Positions 1 to 6,046 of a stretch of 11,853 bases of DNA are shown here, one piece after another (the first letter of the stretch is position 1; each line of letters begins with the position of its first letter). The stretch lies in contig DYRX01000109.1 of assembly GCA_020718525.1 (NCBI GenBank), positions 1-11,853 of the forward strand. Reading direction: 5' to 3'. The notes under the pieces are model-generated. The model was given only the letters and a program-made list of their open reading frames with translations. It searched no databases and was not told the DNA's origin. The stretch comes from Victivallis vadensis. GTDB taxonomy: Bacteria; Verrucomicrobiota; Lentisphaeria; Victivallales; GWF2-50-93. The position numbers and the translations under genes are program-made.

Positions 1-125
1 TAATCTGAATTATTAAAGAGACATAGTATCGTTATTTAGGAAACAGGACACTAGGCACTGTAAGATGCTCCGTAAAAAACTAATATCAGTGCATTTGCCA
101 TGATATGCGGACAACATTTTTATTT

Positions 126-155
126 GCTTCGTGTGCTTTGTGTCTTCGTGTGAGA
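126..155. repeat. Possible dispersed CTTCGTGT-type intergenic repeat
   Basis: Three near-copies of an 8-10 base unit follow one another: CTTCGTGTG, CTTTGTGT, CTTCGTGTG. On the other strand this reads CACGAAG-ACACAAAG-CACACGAAG. Sequences of this style occur as scattered non-coding elements in many bacterial genomes and often give spurious basic ORFs. Only one copy lies in this window, so calling it a dispersed family is inference. Confidence 0.3.
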
Positions 156-196
156 CAATGTTCAACTTTTGGGAAATGCACCCCTGCGCTCAATTC

Positions 197-218
197 AAAA
201 TATTTGCAAAATATTTGC
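197..218. repeat. Perfect 11-base tandem repeat, possible operator
   Basis: The unit AAAATATTTGC occurs twice without a gap (197-207 and 208-218). The junction also forms an inverted repeat, GCAAA-ATA-TTTGC, at 206-218. It ends 8 bases before the -35 box of the likely regulator promoter. A short AT-rich inverted repeat beside the promoter of a GntR/LacI-type regulator is a plausible binding site for the regulator itself. The repeat is seen directly; the operator role is inferred. Confidence 0.5.
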
Positions 219-226
219 ATGGCATC

Positions 227-255
227 TTGACTTTGCAGAAAATAAGTGGTATTAT
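227..255 (+). promoter_or_regulatory. Sigma70-like promoter of the GntR/LacI-type regulator
   Basis: TTGACT (227-232) and TATTAT (250-255) are separated by exactly 17 bases. Each matches five of six positions of the housekeeping consensus. The first codon of the regulator follows 40 bases after the -10 box. The -10 box lies across the junction of a 12-base tandem duplication, so the duplication itself may have created or shifted this promoter. Confidence 0.6.
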
Positions 256-265
256 AAGTGGTATT
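242..265. repeat. Perfect 12-base tandem repeat overlapping the -10 box
   Basis: The unit ATAAGTGGTATT occurs twice without a gap (242-253 and 254-265). The TATTAT -10 box at 250-255 is built from the end of copy one and the start of copy two. A perfect tandem pair in this position could be a dimeric regulator site or a recent slippage duplication; the sequence alone does not decide. Confidence 0.6.
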
Positions 266-295
266 GACAATCAACAGGCAAGGGCAGATGTCTAA

Positions 296-1396
296 ATGAG
301 AGAAAAGAATTATAAAAGAGTTGCGGCGGATATAGCGCACGCAATTGCAATGGGCGATTTTGGTGATGGAGGAAAGCTCCCATCGGAGAGGAGACTCTCT
401 GAAATATTCGGGGTTAGTCGAGTTACCATCAGGACTGCGCTCGGGGTGCAGGAACTGCGCCGCCTGATCTCAAGGAGGCATGGCTCTGGAACTTTCGTCA
501 AGGCAAAAAAATCCATAGACCTGGACTCGGATGCCGCCTGCTTTGCCTTCGAGCTGGTGGGAAAGCCCTTGATGGAGAATCCATACGTGCTGATGTGCAT
601 CGAAGGCATGGGAAAAGCGTCAATGCGTCATGGACTGAGGTTCGATCTTCTTCCAATTCCGCAGGGCAAGACTTTTCTGGAACATCTGAAGAGGAAGCCA
701 GGTCTGATTCCGAAAAGCAAGATAATTCTTCTTGGATGGAACGAATGCCAGAAGGAAAGTGCGGAATGGCTCATGGGGCGCGGCCATTTTGTCGTCGCAA
801 TAGGACCGGCAGGCTCGGTTCCAGGCTTATCCTACGTTGACATGGACAACAGGCTGGGGGGGAGGCTTGCCGCGCGCCATCTGATTTCATTGGGGAGAAA
901 AAAGCTTGCGCATATAAACAGCTCTCCGGACGAGGTCTCGGTTAAAAATACACTCGATGGAATTCTCGAAGCATGCTCCGATGCGGAGCTGGCCTTCTCA
1001 TCCGCTCTTTTTCGTGAATCCTTGCCGTGGAGCGAGGAGGGTGGATTTAAGGCCATGGAGAGTCTCCTCTCAGAGAAGGTCGAAATGGATTCGGTCATAG
1101 TAAGAGGAGATATGGCAAGTCTTGGCGCGCTGAAAGCATTGAAAAAAGCGGGTCTAAAAGCTCCGGAAGACATTTCTTTTGTTATGTATGATGATTTTCC
1201 ATGGATGGAAAAGTTTTGCACGCCTGCTCTTACAGCCATACGACAGCCTTTCGATGATGCCGCCGAATCTGCGCTTGACATTGCCGTTCGTTCAGTCCGG
1301 CAAGGCTTGTGCAGGCATATGACGCGGATTTTGAAACCCAGGCTAATTGTCAGGGAATCGTGCGGAGGCTCCATGTTAAAATCCAGCGTGGCTTAA
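296..1396 (+). CDS. GntR-family transcriptional regulator with LacI-type sensor domain
   Basis: The protein has 366 residues. Residues 6-70 are a GntR-type winged helix-turn-helix, recognised by KLPSERRLSEIFGVSRVTIR and the wing GSGTFV. Residues about 95-350 resemble the periplasmic-binding-protein-like sensor domain of LacI/GalR regulators; late motifs such as ISFVMYDDF, TAIRQP and the end LIVRE fit that fold. Proteins of this build usually bind a sugar or sugar derivative and control nearby carbohydrate genes, but no such genes lie in this window, so ligand and targets are unknown. ATG 296 is preceded by an AGGG (281-284) at a rather long spacing of 11 bases. A three-codon frame (ATG 288, stop 297-299) overlaps the start codon. 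Tandem repeats at its promoter suggest autoregulation. Confidence 0.85.
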   Translation: MREKNYKRVAADIAHAIAMGDFGDGGKLPSERRLSEIFGVSRVTIRTALGVQELRRLISRRHGSGTFVKAKKSIDLDSDAACFAFELVGKPLMENPYVLMCIEGMGKASMRHGLRFDLLPIPQGKTFLEHLKRKPGLIPKSKIILLGWNECQKESAEWLMGRGHFVVAIGPAGSVPGLSYVDMDNRLGGRLAARHLISLGRKKLAHINSSPDEVSVKNTLDGILEACSDAELAFSSALFRESLPWSEEGGFKAMESLLSEKVEMDSVIVRGDMASLGALKALKKAGLKAPEDISFVMYDDFPWMEKFCTPALTAIRQPFDDAAESALDIAVRSVRQGLCRHMTRILKPRLIVRESCGGSMLKSSVA

Positions 1397-1412
1397 AACA
1401 GAAGGAACAAAG

Positions 1413-1502
1413 ATGCAAGCGGAAGGTAAAGGCAAATGTGCTGGAAAATTCACACTTATCGAGCTATTGGTCGTGATTGCGATAATAGCAATCCTTCGCT
1501 GA
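1413..1502 (+). pseudogene. Truncated prepilin-like N-terminal leader (type II pseudopilin remnant)
   Basis: A 29-codon frame begins at ATG 1413 with a reasonable ribosome binding site (AAGGA at 1402-1406) and ends at TGA 1500-1502. It contains GKFTLIELLVVIAIIAIL, the hallmark prepilin cleavage and methylation segment: Gly before the cleaved bond, Phe at +1, Glu at +5, then a hydrophobic helix. The family norm is well over 100 residues; here everything after the helix is missing, and the following bases belong to the convergent fabH-like gene. In Lentisphaerota such proteins are very numerous and often sit next to GntR or LacI-type regulators, so this looks like the remains of a former regulator-prepilin pair. 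A short expressed peptide cannot be ruled out. The stop lies within a hairpin at 1496-1517. Confidence 0.75.
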
Positions 1503-1517
1503 ACGACAGTTCAGTGG
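1496..1517. terminator. Hairpin between convergent genes, weak terminator candidate
   Basis: CTGAAC (1499-1504) pairs with GTTCAG (1509-1514) around a GACA loop, and one C-G and two G-T pairs extend the stem outward. It lies between the plus-strand prepilin remnant and the 3' end of the minus-strand fabH-like gene, where a bidirectional terminator would be expected. Neither side has a T-rich tract, so it is not a classical intrinsic terminator. Confidence 0.25.
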
Positions 1518-1531
1518 ATATTTACTCCGGA

Positions 1532-2458
1532 TCAATCCGCTTTTTGGAGAACAGTCGAAGCCCAGGAGAGCCCTACTCCGAAGCCGCTGATCAGGATTTT
1601 CCCAGCCTTGTTCCTAGAAATCTCCTTTTCAAGCAGAATCGGTATGGAGGACGATACTGTGTTGCCGTAATCCCAGGCATCAAAGACCACCTTGGAAGGA
1701 TCAAGCTCGAGTCTTTTGGCTATTGTGTTAACGATATGCAGGCTTCCCTGGTGGAAGACAAAGAGGTCTATCTCCTTGACGGTCAGGCAGTTAAGAGCCA
1801 GACACTTGGTCACATCGGGCGGAATTGTCTTGGCGGCAAAATTGAAGACGGAACGTCCGTTCATAAAAAGTTTTCCGTCCTTGCATATGAGATCCTCATA
1901 ATCTTTGCCTATTGTGCCGTAGGTGAATTTTCCAGGCAAATATTTTGGAGCGCAGTCTGAAATGAGGGTAACTGCGGCGGCATCGCCAAAGAGGAGTGAG
2001 GTGTTCTTGTCGTCAGGATTGATGATTTTCGAGTATGGATCCGAGGTGAAGAGCAATCCTGTCTTGAACCCATTTTCCTTCATGAAAGAGCTTAGCACAT
2101 TCAGTCCGTAGACATATCCTGAACAGCCCAGCGAGACATCGAAGCTTGCGCAGGTTTCCGGCAGATCAAGCTTTCCGTGGACGATAGCCGAGGTCTGGGG
2201 GATGTTGAAGTCAGGATTCTGCGTGACTACTATCATCGCGTCAATCGAATTTTTGTCGAGCTTGGTTTTGTCGAGCAATGCCTGGAAGGCTTTGACACAG
2301 AGATCGGAGGAATCTTCGGAAGGCGCCTTGACCGCGATGCTCCGCACACCGATTTTTTCGTTTATGAAATCTTCAGTGATTGCGAATTTCGCAGTTCTGT
2401 CGTAGTTGGATATGCGTGTTTCCGGTATATAGGACGCGATTGCTTTGATTCCCAGCAT
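1532..2458 (-). CDS. Beta-ketoacyl-ACP synthase III-like protein (FabH family)
   Basis: The thiolase-fold enzyme has 308 residues if started at ATG 2458 (MLGIKAIASYIPE, the usual FabH beginning). An alternative ATG at 2479 adds seven residues but overlaps the upstream gene. The catalytic triad is visible: Cys112 in SLGCSGYVYGL, His236 in VFHQGSLH and Asn266 in DYGNTVSSS. FabH condenses an acyl-CoA starter with malonyl-ACP to begin fatty acid synthesis. Here the ACP-contact segment after the histidine reads HQGSLHIV instead of the housekeeping HQANxRI, so this may be a specialised KAS III acting on a glycolipid, secondary metabolite or unusual starter. GGGAAAG lies about 9 bases upstream of the chosen start, and the previous gene's stop ends 2 bases before it, implying cotranscription. 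Fatty acid partner genes are absent from the window. Confidence 0.85.
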   Translation of the reverse strand: MLGIKAIASYIPETRISNYDRTAKFAITEDFINEKIGVRSIAVKAPSEDSSDLCVKAFQALLDKTKLDKNSIDAMIVVTQNPDFNIPQTSAIVHGKLDLPETCASFDVSLGCSGYVYGLNVLSSFMKENGFKTGLLFTSDPYSKIINPDDKNTSLLFGDAAAVTLISDCAPKYLPGKFTYGTIGKDYEDLICKDGKLFMNGRSVFNFAAKTIPPDVTKCLALNCLTVKEIDLFVFHQGSLHIVNTIAKRLELDPSKVVFDAWDYGNTVSSSIPILLEKEISRNKAGKILISGFGVGLSWASTVLQKAD

Positions 2459-2460
2459 TG

Positions 2461-3225
2461 TCAGTATCTTTCCCACCATTTAGAGGCGACTTTGATTTGT
2501 TCCAGTCCCAGATGCTGAACGGTTTCCGACTTTTCGGCGACGATATCCTTGCTTCCCCAAACTTCGATGCGGTACGCCAATATCCGCCTCTCACCGATCT
2601 TTTTCAGATCGAATTTGACTTTCTTTCCGCCCAGCTCCTGCCGGTGCATGAACGCCTGATCTTCCTCTCCCCAGATAGGTCTGTCGAAGCCGGAAACTTT
2701 TTCCATAGTTGCGGCGAGGTCATAATTGCTACCCTTGGGCTTAGCCTGATCAGGATAGCAGAACCTGTAGATCTTCCTGTTTTCCGCCTCGTTGTCTCTT
2801 CCAGTTAGGACATAGAGGTAAAAATAGGGCATCTTGAGTTTTTTTGCCTTGTCGGGATGCTTCGATATCGAGTAGCTCATCTCGCACTGCTCAGTCTGCC
2901 CATCTTTGTTTTCCCCCGATTTCGGCATTTTCACGTCGAGAATGCTGACAGAATAGTCGCAAAACTCGTCAGGAAATTCCTCCGAAGCGATTTTGGAGCT
3001 CAAATCCGTCTGCGAATAGGATTTCAAGCTTTTGAGAGGAAAACTTCTTTTGGTCTTGTCCTTCATTATCACGATGCTGTCCTCGCTGATGCTTACGATT
3101 TCTGCGTCCGAGAGGACCGTTCCATCCTTGAATGCTATCGTTCCAGCACGTGCAAAGGAGGCGCAGAAGCATGCGACGAAGATGATCGCCGCAAGCTGAA
3201 TGGCCTTCTTTGATGGCGTGGGCAT
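2461..3225 (-). CDS. Exported protein of unknown function
   Basis: I do not recognise a named family. With a start at ATG 3225 the protein has 254 residues and begins with a clear Sec signal peptide: positive MPTPSKK, a hydrophobic core (about residues 9-22), and a likely signal peptidase I site after SFARA (residue 27). No lipobox is visible. The mature N-terminus (GTIAFKDGTVLSDAEIVSIS) resembles a short beta-rich 'lysine-aspartate-glycine-threonine' segment often found in exported proteins of PVC bacteria, where it precedes longer architectures. The rest is rich in charged residues and ends in a mixed alpha/beta region with WGSKDIVAEKSE. A longer frame to 3318 exists but would bury the signal peptide and overlap the preceding gene. 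It lies 13 bases after the small basic protein gene and 2 bases before the FabH-like gene, so it is probably part of the same transcript and acts in the envelope or periplasm. Confidence 0.7.
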   Translation of the reverse strand: MPTPSKKAIQLAAIIFVACFCASFARAGTIAFKDGTVLSDAEIVSISEDSIVIMKDKTKRSFPLKSLKSYSQTDLSSKIASEEFPDEFCDYSVSILDVKMPKSGENKDGQTEQCEMSYSISKHPDKAKKLKMPYFYLYVLTGRDNEAENRKIYRFCYPDQAKPKGSNYDLAATMEKVSGFDRPIWGEEDQAFMHRQELGGKKVKFDLKKIGERRILAYRIEVWGSKDIVAEKSETVQHLGLEQIKVASKWWERY

Positions 3226-3238
3226 CGTCTTTTCTTGC

Positions 3239-3394
3239 TCAGTCAAGCGGTTTTGTTTTTGGCAAGCCAAGAACCTTCGAACCTGGTTTCCAGCGTCCAT
3301 CTTTGCTAAGGATGTCAACCCTTTCGAACCTCTTCAGCACATTTCTTTTCGACTTGATTTTCCCACTGCTTTTCAAGCTCGCATGTCTCGACAT
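3239..3394 (-). CDS. Small basic protein of the PVC-type family
   Basis: The gene encodes 51 residues, strongly basic (many Lys and Arg). The start at ATG 3394 is favoured over upstream in-frame codons because GGAG (3402-3405) sits 7 bases before it and the protein then begins MSRHASLKSSGK. The conserved pattern RNVLKRFERVDILSKDGRW followed by VLGLPKTK matches what I recall as the 'small basic protein' family restricted to Chlamydiae, Verrucomicrobia and relatives (TIGR04137, from memory). Its function is not established; size and charge suggest nucleic-acid or ribosome contact. It lies between ogt-like and exported-protein genes on the same strand. It is a useful taxonomic pointer. Confidence 0.8.
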   Translation of the reverse strand: MSRHASLKSSGKIKSKRNVLKRFERVDILSKDGRWKPGSKVLGLPKTKPLD

Positions 3395-3468
3395 TTGATA
3401 AACTCCTGAATTGATTGAACGATTAAAGCTTCGACAATATATGCCATTCGTCTCAGTTTTCAAACATG

Positions 3469-3999
3469 CTAGAGGCGATTAGAAGGAAAAAAGTGCGACT
3501 CATTTTCAAGAAGTCGTCTTTTGAGGCTGATTCCGGGGCCGAAGCCGCCGATTTTTCCGCCGCTTGCGATCAGCCTGTGGCATGGAAAAAAAATGGGAAA
3601 GAGGTTTCCTGCCATCGCCTGTCCGACGGCCCTCCCTGCGCCAGGCATACCAATAATTTTGGCAAATTCACCATAGCTTGCAAATTCACCTGCTGGGATC
3701 TTATTGCGGAGTTCGCAAAGGACCTTTTGGCGGAAGGGAGTCATCACCGAGATGTCGAGGGCTTCGATCGGGGGCGCGGTTATTTTTCCGTCAATGTGAT
3801 CTCGCAGATCCGCCTCAATCTTCTTGATTTCTTCAGTAGGCCTGGCGCCTTCGTGTTTGGATTCGGTTAGAAATGGAGCTTCGGAAATCTCGAAGGATTT
3901 AATTCGTAAAAAGGGCGAAGTTACGAATGTGAAGCGGCAAAAAAAGAACTTTAGCTCCTTTGGCGGAGCATAGGCATGGAGCTCGTTTTTAGCAATCAT
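3469..3999 (-). CDS. ogt: Methylated-DNA--protein-cysteine S-methyltransferase (Ogt/AGT type)
   Basis: This suicidal DNA-repair protein transfers an alkyl group from O6-alkylguanine (or O4-alkylthymine) in DNA to its own cysteine. It has 176 residues. The active-site PCHR is at 139-142 with acceptor Cys140. Upstream, RAVGQAM (Arg123 as the base-flipping finger) and Asn132 form the helix-turn-helix and Asn hinge; downstream, GGFGPGISLKRRLLENE gives the usual C-terminal substrate loop. The N-terminal half (1-85) is poorly conserved, as normal for the family. In GNLFPIFFPCHR a leucine stands where most members have proline after the Asn. The start ATG 3999 has a strong ribosome binding site, AAGGAG at 4005-4010. 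It is the first gene of the minus-strand cluster and diverges from the lipid-transport genes. Confidence 0.92.
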   Translation of the reverse strand: MIAKNELHAYAPPKELKFFFCRFTFVTSPFLRIKSFEISEAPFLTESKHEGARPTEEIKKIEADLRDHIDGKITAPPIEALDISVMTPFRQKVLCELRNKIPAGEFASYGEFAKIIGMPGAGRAVGQAMAGNLFPIFFPCHRLIASGGKIGGFGPGISLKRRLLENESHFFPSNRL

Positions 4000-4160
4000 T
4001 CTTTCTCCTTAGAAGATAGAGGCGATTGAAAAAACAAGTTTCCTTGCTAAAGTCTGGAAATGCAAACAAAATCTGGCGAAAAGTCTTTTTTTTGTCCAAA
4101 ACCCCATTTTGGCGCAGATTGCCGGCACTTTGGCGAAGATGAACCATCGCGGGGACTAAA
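4000..4160. promoter_or_regulatory. Divergent intergenic region between ogt and the lipid-transport/ech genes
   Basis: Promoters for both directions must lie in these 161 bases, but I see no convincing pair of -35 and -10 boxes. Visible structure includes an inverted repeat CCAAAA-CCCCA-TTTTGG (4096-4112), a run of T at 4086-4093, and three copies of TGGCG (4074, 4110, 4131), two of them 21 bases apart. A seven-codon frame (ATG 4139, stop 4157-4159) ends one base before the GTG start of the MlaF-like gene. None of these is strong enough to name an operator. Confidence 0.4.
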
Positions 4161-4943
4161 GTGAAATGCGCCTCAAATGCCGGCATGGATCGCAGAGCGG
4201 TCATAGAAGTGCGTGATCTGACGATAGGATACGACGATTTTGTCGTGCTGAAGGATCTGAATTTCGAAGTTTATGAGGGCGAAATTTTTGTGATTCTCGG
4301 AGGTTCGGGCTGTGGGAAGAGCACCGTTCTCAAGCACTTGATTGGCCTGAACGAGCCTATGAAGGGCGAGATTCTGATAAACGGAGAGAGCATTGTCCTG
4401 GCGTCCGAGGACGCCAAAATGGAGATATCGAGAAGCTTTGGCGTTCTGTATCAGTCAGGTGCGCTATTCAGCTCGCTGTCTCTTGCGGAAAATGTAGCGC
4501 TTCCCATCAAGGAGTTCACTAGCCTTTGTCCCGAGCTGATTGAATCTTCGGCGAAGCTGAAGCTGGGGCTGGTCGGACTCGACGGATTCGAGCAGTTTCT
4601 GCCGTCCGAGATAAGCGGCGGAATGAAGAAAAGGGCCGGGCTTGCGAGGGCGCTCGCGCTCGACCCAAAAATTCTTTTCTTCGACGAGCCGTCCGCAGGT
4701 CTCGATCCGCTGTCTTCAGCGGATCTGGACAAGCTGATTTTGTCTCTCAGGAGCGAGCTCATGTGCACGATCGTGATTGTGACACACGAGCTGGACAGCA
4801 TATTTTCGGTAGCCGACAGGGTGATCATACTTGACAAGGAGAAGAAAGGGATAGTGGAGGAAGGCGATCCGCGCGTTCTGCGGGAAAAGAGCGAAAAGAA
4901 ATGGGTGCGCGACTTTTTGAACCGTTCAAATATGAGGGGCTGA
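4161..4943 (+). CDS. mlaF: ABC transporter ATP-binding protein, MlaF-like
   Basis: The protein has 260 residues with all ATPase motifs: Walker A GGSGCGKST (47-55), Q-loop Gln98 in LYQSGALF, signature ISGGM (151-155), Walker B ILFFDEP (171-177) and H-loop His209 in VTHEL. The QSGALF and SGGMKKR forms are typical of the Mla/MCE phospholipid transport ATPases, which power movement of phospholipids between inner and outer membranes. The next gene encodes the matching MCE protein, which confirms the assignment. The start is a GTG at 4161, supported by GGGG (4151-4154) 6 bases upstream; ATG 4185 is an alternative but has no ribosome binding site. The usual permease partner (MlaE) is not adjacent. 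Confidence 0.88.
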   Translation: MKCASNAGMDRRAVIEVRDLTIGYDDFVVLKDLNFEVYEGEIFVILGGSGCGKSTVLKHLIGLNEPMKGEILINGESIVLASEDAKMEISRSFGVLYQSGALFSSLSLAENVALPIKEFTSLCPELIESSAKLKLGLVGLDGFEQFLPSEISGGMKKRAGLARALALDPKILFFDEPSAGLDPLSSADLDKLILSLRSELMCTIVIVTHELDSIFSVADRVIILDKEKKGIVEEGDPRVLREKSEKKWVRDFLNRSNMRG

Positions 4944-4946
4944 GAA

Positions 4947-5999
4947 ATGAGCAAGCTGGGCAACAAATACAAAATCGGAATTTTCGCGGTGGCGGCTTTC
5001 GCCATTCTTGTGCTTGGTCTGGTCTCCCTTGGAACCTTCAAATATTTCAGGAAAACATACAGCTTCATGACGGCGGTTGCATCCTCAATTCAAGGTCTGG
5101 AAAAAGGAGCCAAAGTAAAAATCAAGGGAGTGACGATCGGCAGTGTGGAAAAACTCCAGCTGGGACCGGACATGAAGCTCATCTACATATATATGAAGTT
5201 CGATCCGGAAGCCTTCTCACGCGTCTCGACGGCAAAAAACGATCTGCTGGGACTGGACGAGGCGGAAACCCTGCATCTTTTCTCATCGCGGATCCGGGAA
5301 TTTGTCTCCCAGGGAATGAGATGCCAACTACAATACGGAGATATAACTGGGACGCTCTTCATTGACATCGCCTATGTCGCTCCCAGCGACGCTCCACCAG
5401 AAGACTTTGTCCTGCCCAAGGATCATCCCCCATACATCCCGGCAGTTCCCCCTGTGACAATCGGCTCCATCATCAGCGACGTGCAGAAGGCGACAAGGAA
5501 CATCGCCAGGATTGACATTGACAAGATATCCTGCGACATCGAGACGATACTGGACAAGGCGAACAAGCTGATGGACGAGAAAGAGATCAAGACCATTCTC
5601 GAGAAAATAAATTCGATCAGCGGAAACATAGACCAGCTCACGCTGAGGGTGAACGAAGTTTTCGACAAGGAGCGCATGGAGACGATGGGGCGCAACATAG
5701 AAACCTCGCTCAACAACTTCAACTCAACACTAGTTTCGATCGAAAAGCTTTCCGAGGAGGCGCGCCTTGAGATAAAGGACAGCAAACTTCCTGAAACCAG
5801 CGAGAAGGCCAGGAGTCTCATGGAAAACGCAGAGGAGAGCGTGAAGAAGCTGTCTTCATTGAGAGGCGAGCTCAAGAGGAGCATGGAGGACTTGAGCCTG
5901 ACGCTGACAAGTGCCAGAGATCTTCTAGATTCGATTGAAAAAAATCCGAACGCACTTATTTACGGGAAGGCGGGGGCGCCGCTTGTCCCGCCCGAGTGA
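4947..5999 (+). CDS. mlaD: MCE-domain protein, MlaD-like substrate-binding subunit
   Basis: The protein has 350 residues. A single membrane helix at about 10-30 (IGIFAVAAFAILVLGLVSLG) is followed by the MCE domain (about 37-115) with the characteristic GLEKGAKVKIKGVTIGSVEKL. Residues about 160-340 are long, charged, heptad-like helices, as in MCE proteins that form a hexameric ring or tube for lipids across the periplasm. It is longer than E. coli MlaD (about 180 residues), nearer to the YebT/LetB or organelle and PVC types with an extended helical tail. The gene starts 3 bases after mlaF stops and has GGGG (4937-4940) in front. With MlaF it would bind and shuttle phospholipid between membranes. 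Confidence 0.85.
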   Translation: MSKLGNKYKIGIFAVAAFAILVLGLVSLGTFKYFRKTYSFMTAVASSIQGLEKGAKVKIKGVTIGSVEKLQLGPDMKLIYIYMKFDPEAFSRVSTAKNDLLGLDEAETLHLFSSRIREFVSQGMRCQLQYGDITGTLFIDIAYVAPSDAPPEDFVLPKDHPPYIPAVPPVTIGSIISDVQKATRNIARIDIDKISCDIETILDKANKLMDEKEIKTILEKINSISGNIDQLTLRVNEVFDKERMETMGRNIETSLNNFNSTLVSIEKLSEEARLEIKDSKLPETSEKARSLMENAEESVKKLSSLRGELKRSMEDLSLTLTSARDLLDSIEKNPNALIYGKAGAPLVPPE

Positions 6000-6046
6000 G
6001 AGTGCAAAGACATTTACAACAATCAAAGCGGACATGAGGCACGGCG

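Larger units (their letters stand above)
1..226. other. Intergenic region with no supported gene
   Basis: I see no credible gene here. The sequence is AT-rich compared with the coding parts of the window. The open frame on the minus strand (340 to 86) runs through the start of the downstream regulator gene, has low-complexity composition and has no recognisable domain, so I do not call it. Bases 126-155 have the repetitive texture of an interspersed intergenic sequence (CTTCGTGT, a CTTTGTGT variant, then CTTCGTGT again). No tRNA, rRNA or CRISPR pattern is visible. The left edge is cut by the window, so the upstream gene is not known. Confidence 0.6.

Noticed and set aside
264..292. Second promoter starting with TTGACA at 264-269
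   Set aside because: No -10 box lies at the right distance, and the position would place transcription start within the coding sequence.
86..340. Minus-strand open frame of 84 codons in the leader region
   Set aside because: It overlaps the promoter and start of the regulator, is built partly from the CTTCGTGT-type repeat, and shows no domain or ribosome binding site.
832..1374. Long minus-strand open frame antisense to the regulator
   Set aside because: The sense frame encodes clear GntR and LacI-type domains over the same bases; the antisense product is serine-rich shadow sequence.
1528..1545. CGGATCAATCCG followed by CTTTTT as a plus-strand intrinsic terminator
   Set aside because: The stem has at most 4-5 pairs with almost no loop, and the bases are coding for the end of the fabH-like protein.
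1436..1960. Plus-strand open frame over the 3' part of the fabH-like gene
   Set aside because: The minus strand here carries the catalytic His and Asn motifs of KAS III; the plus-strand product has no matching family. The prepilin remnant at 1413-1502 is in another frame.
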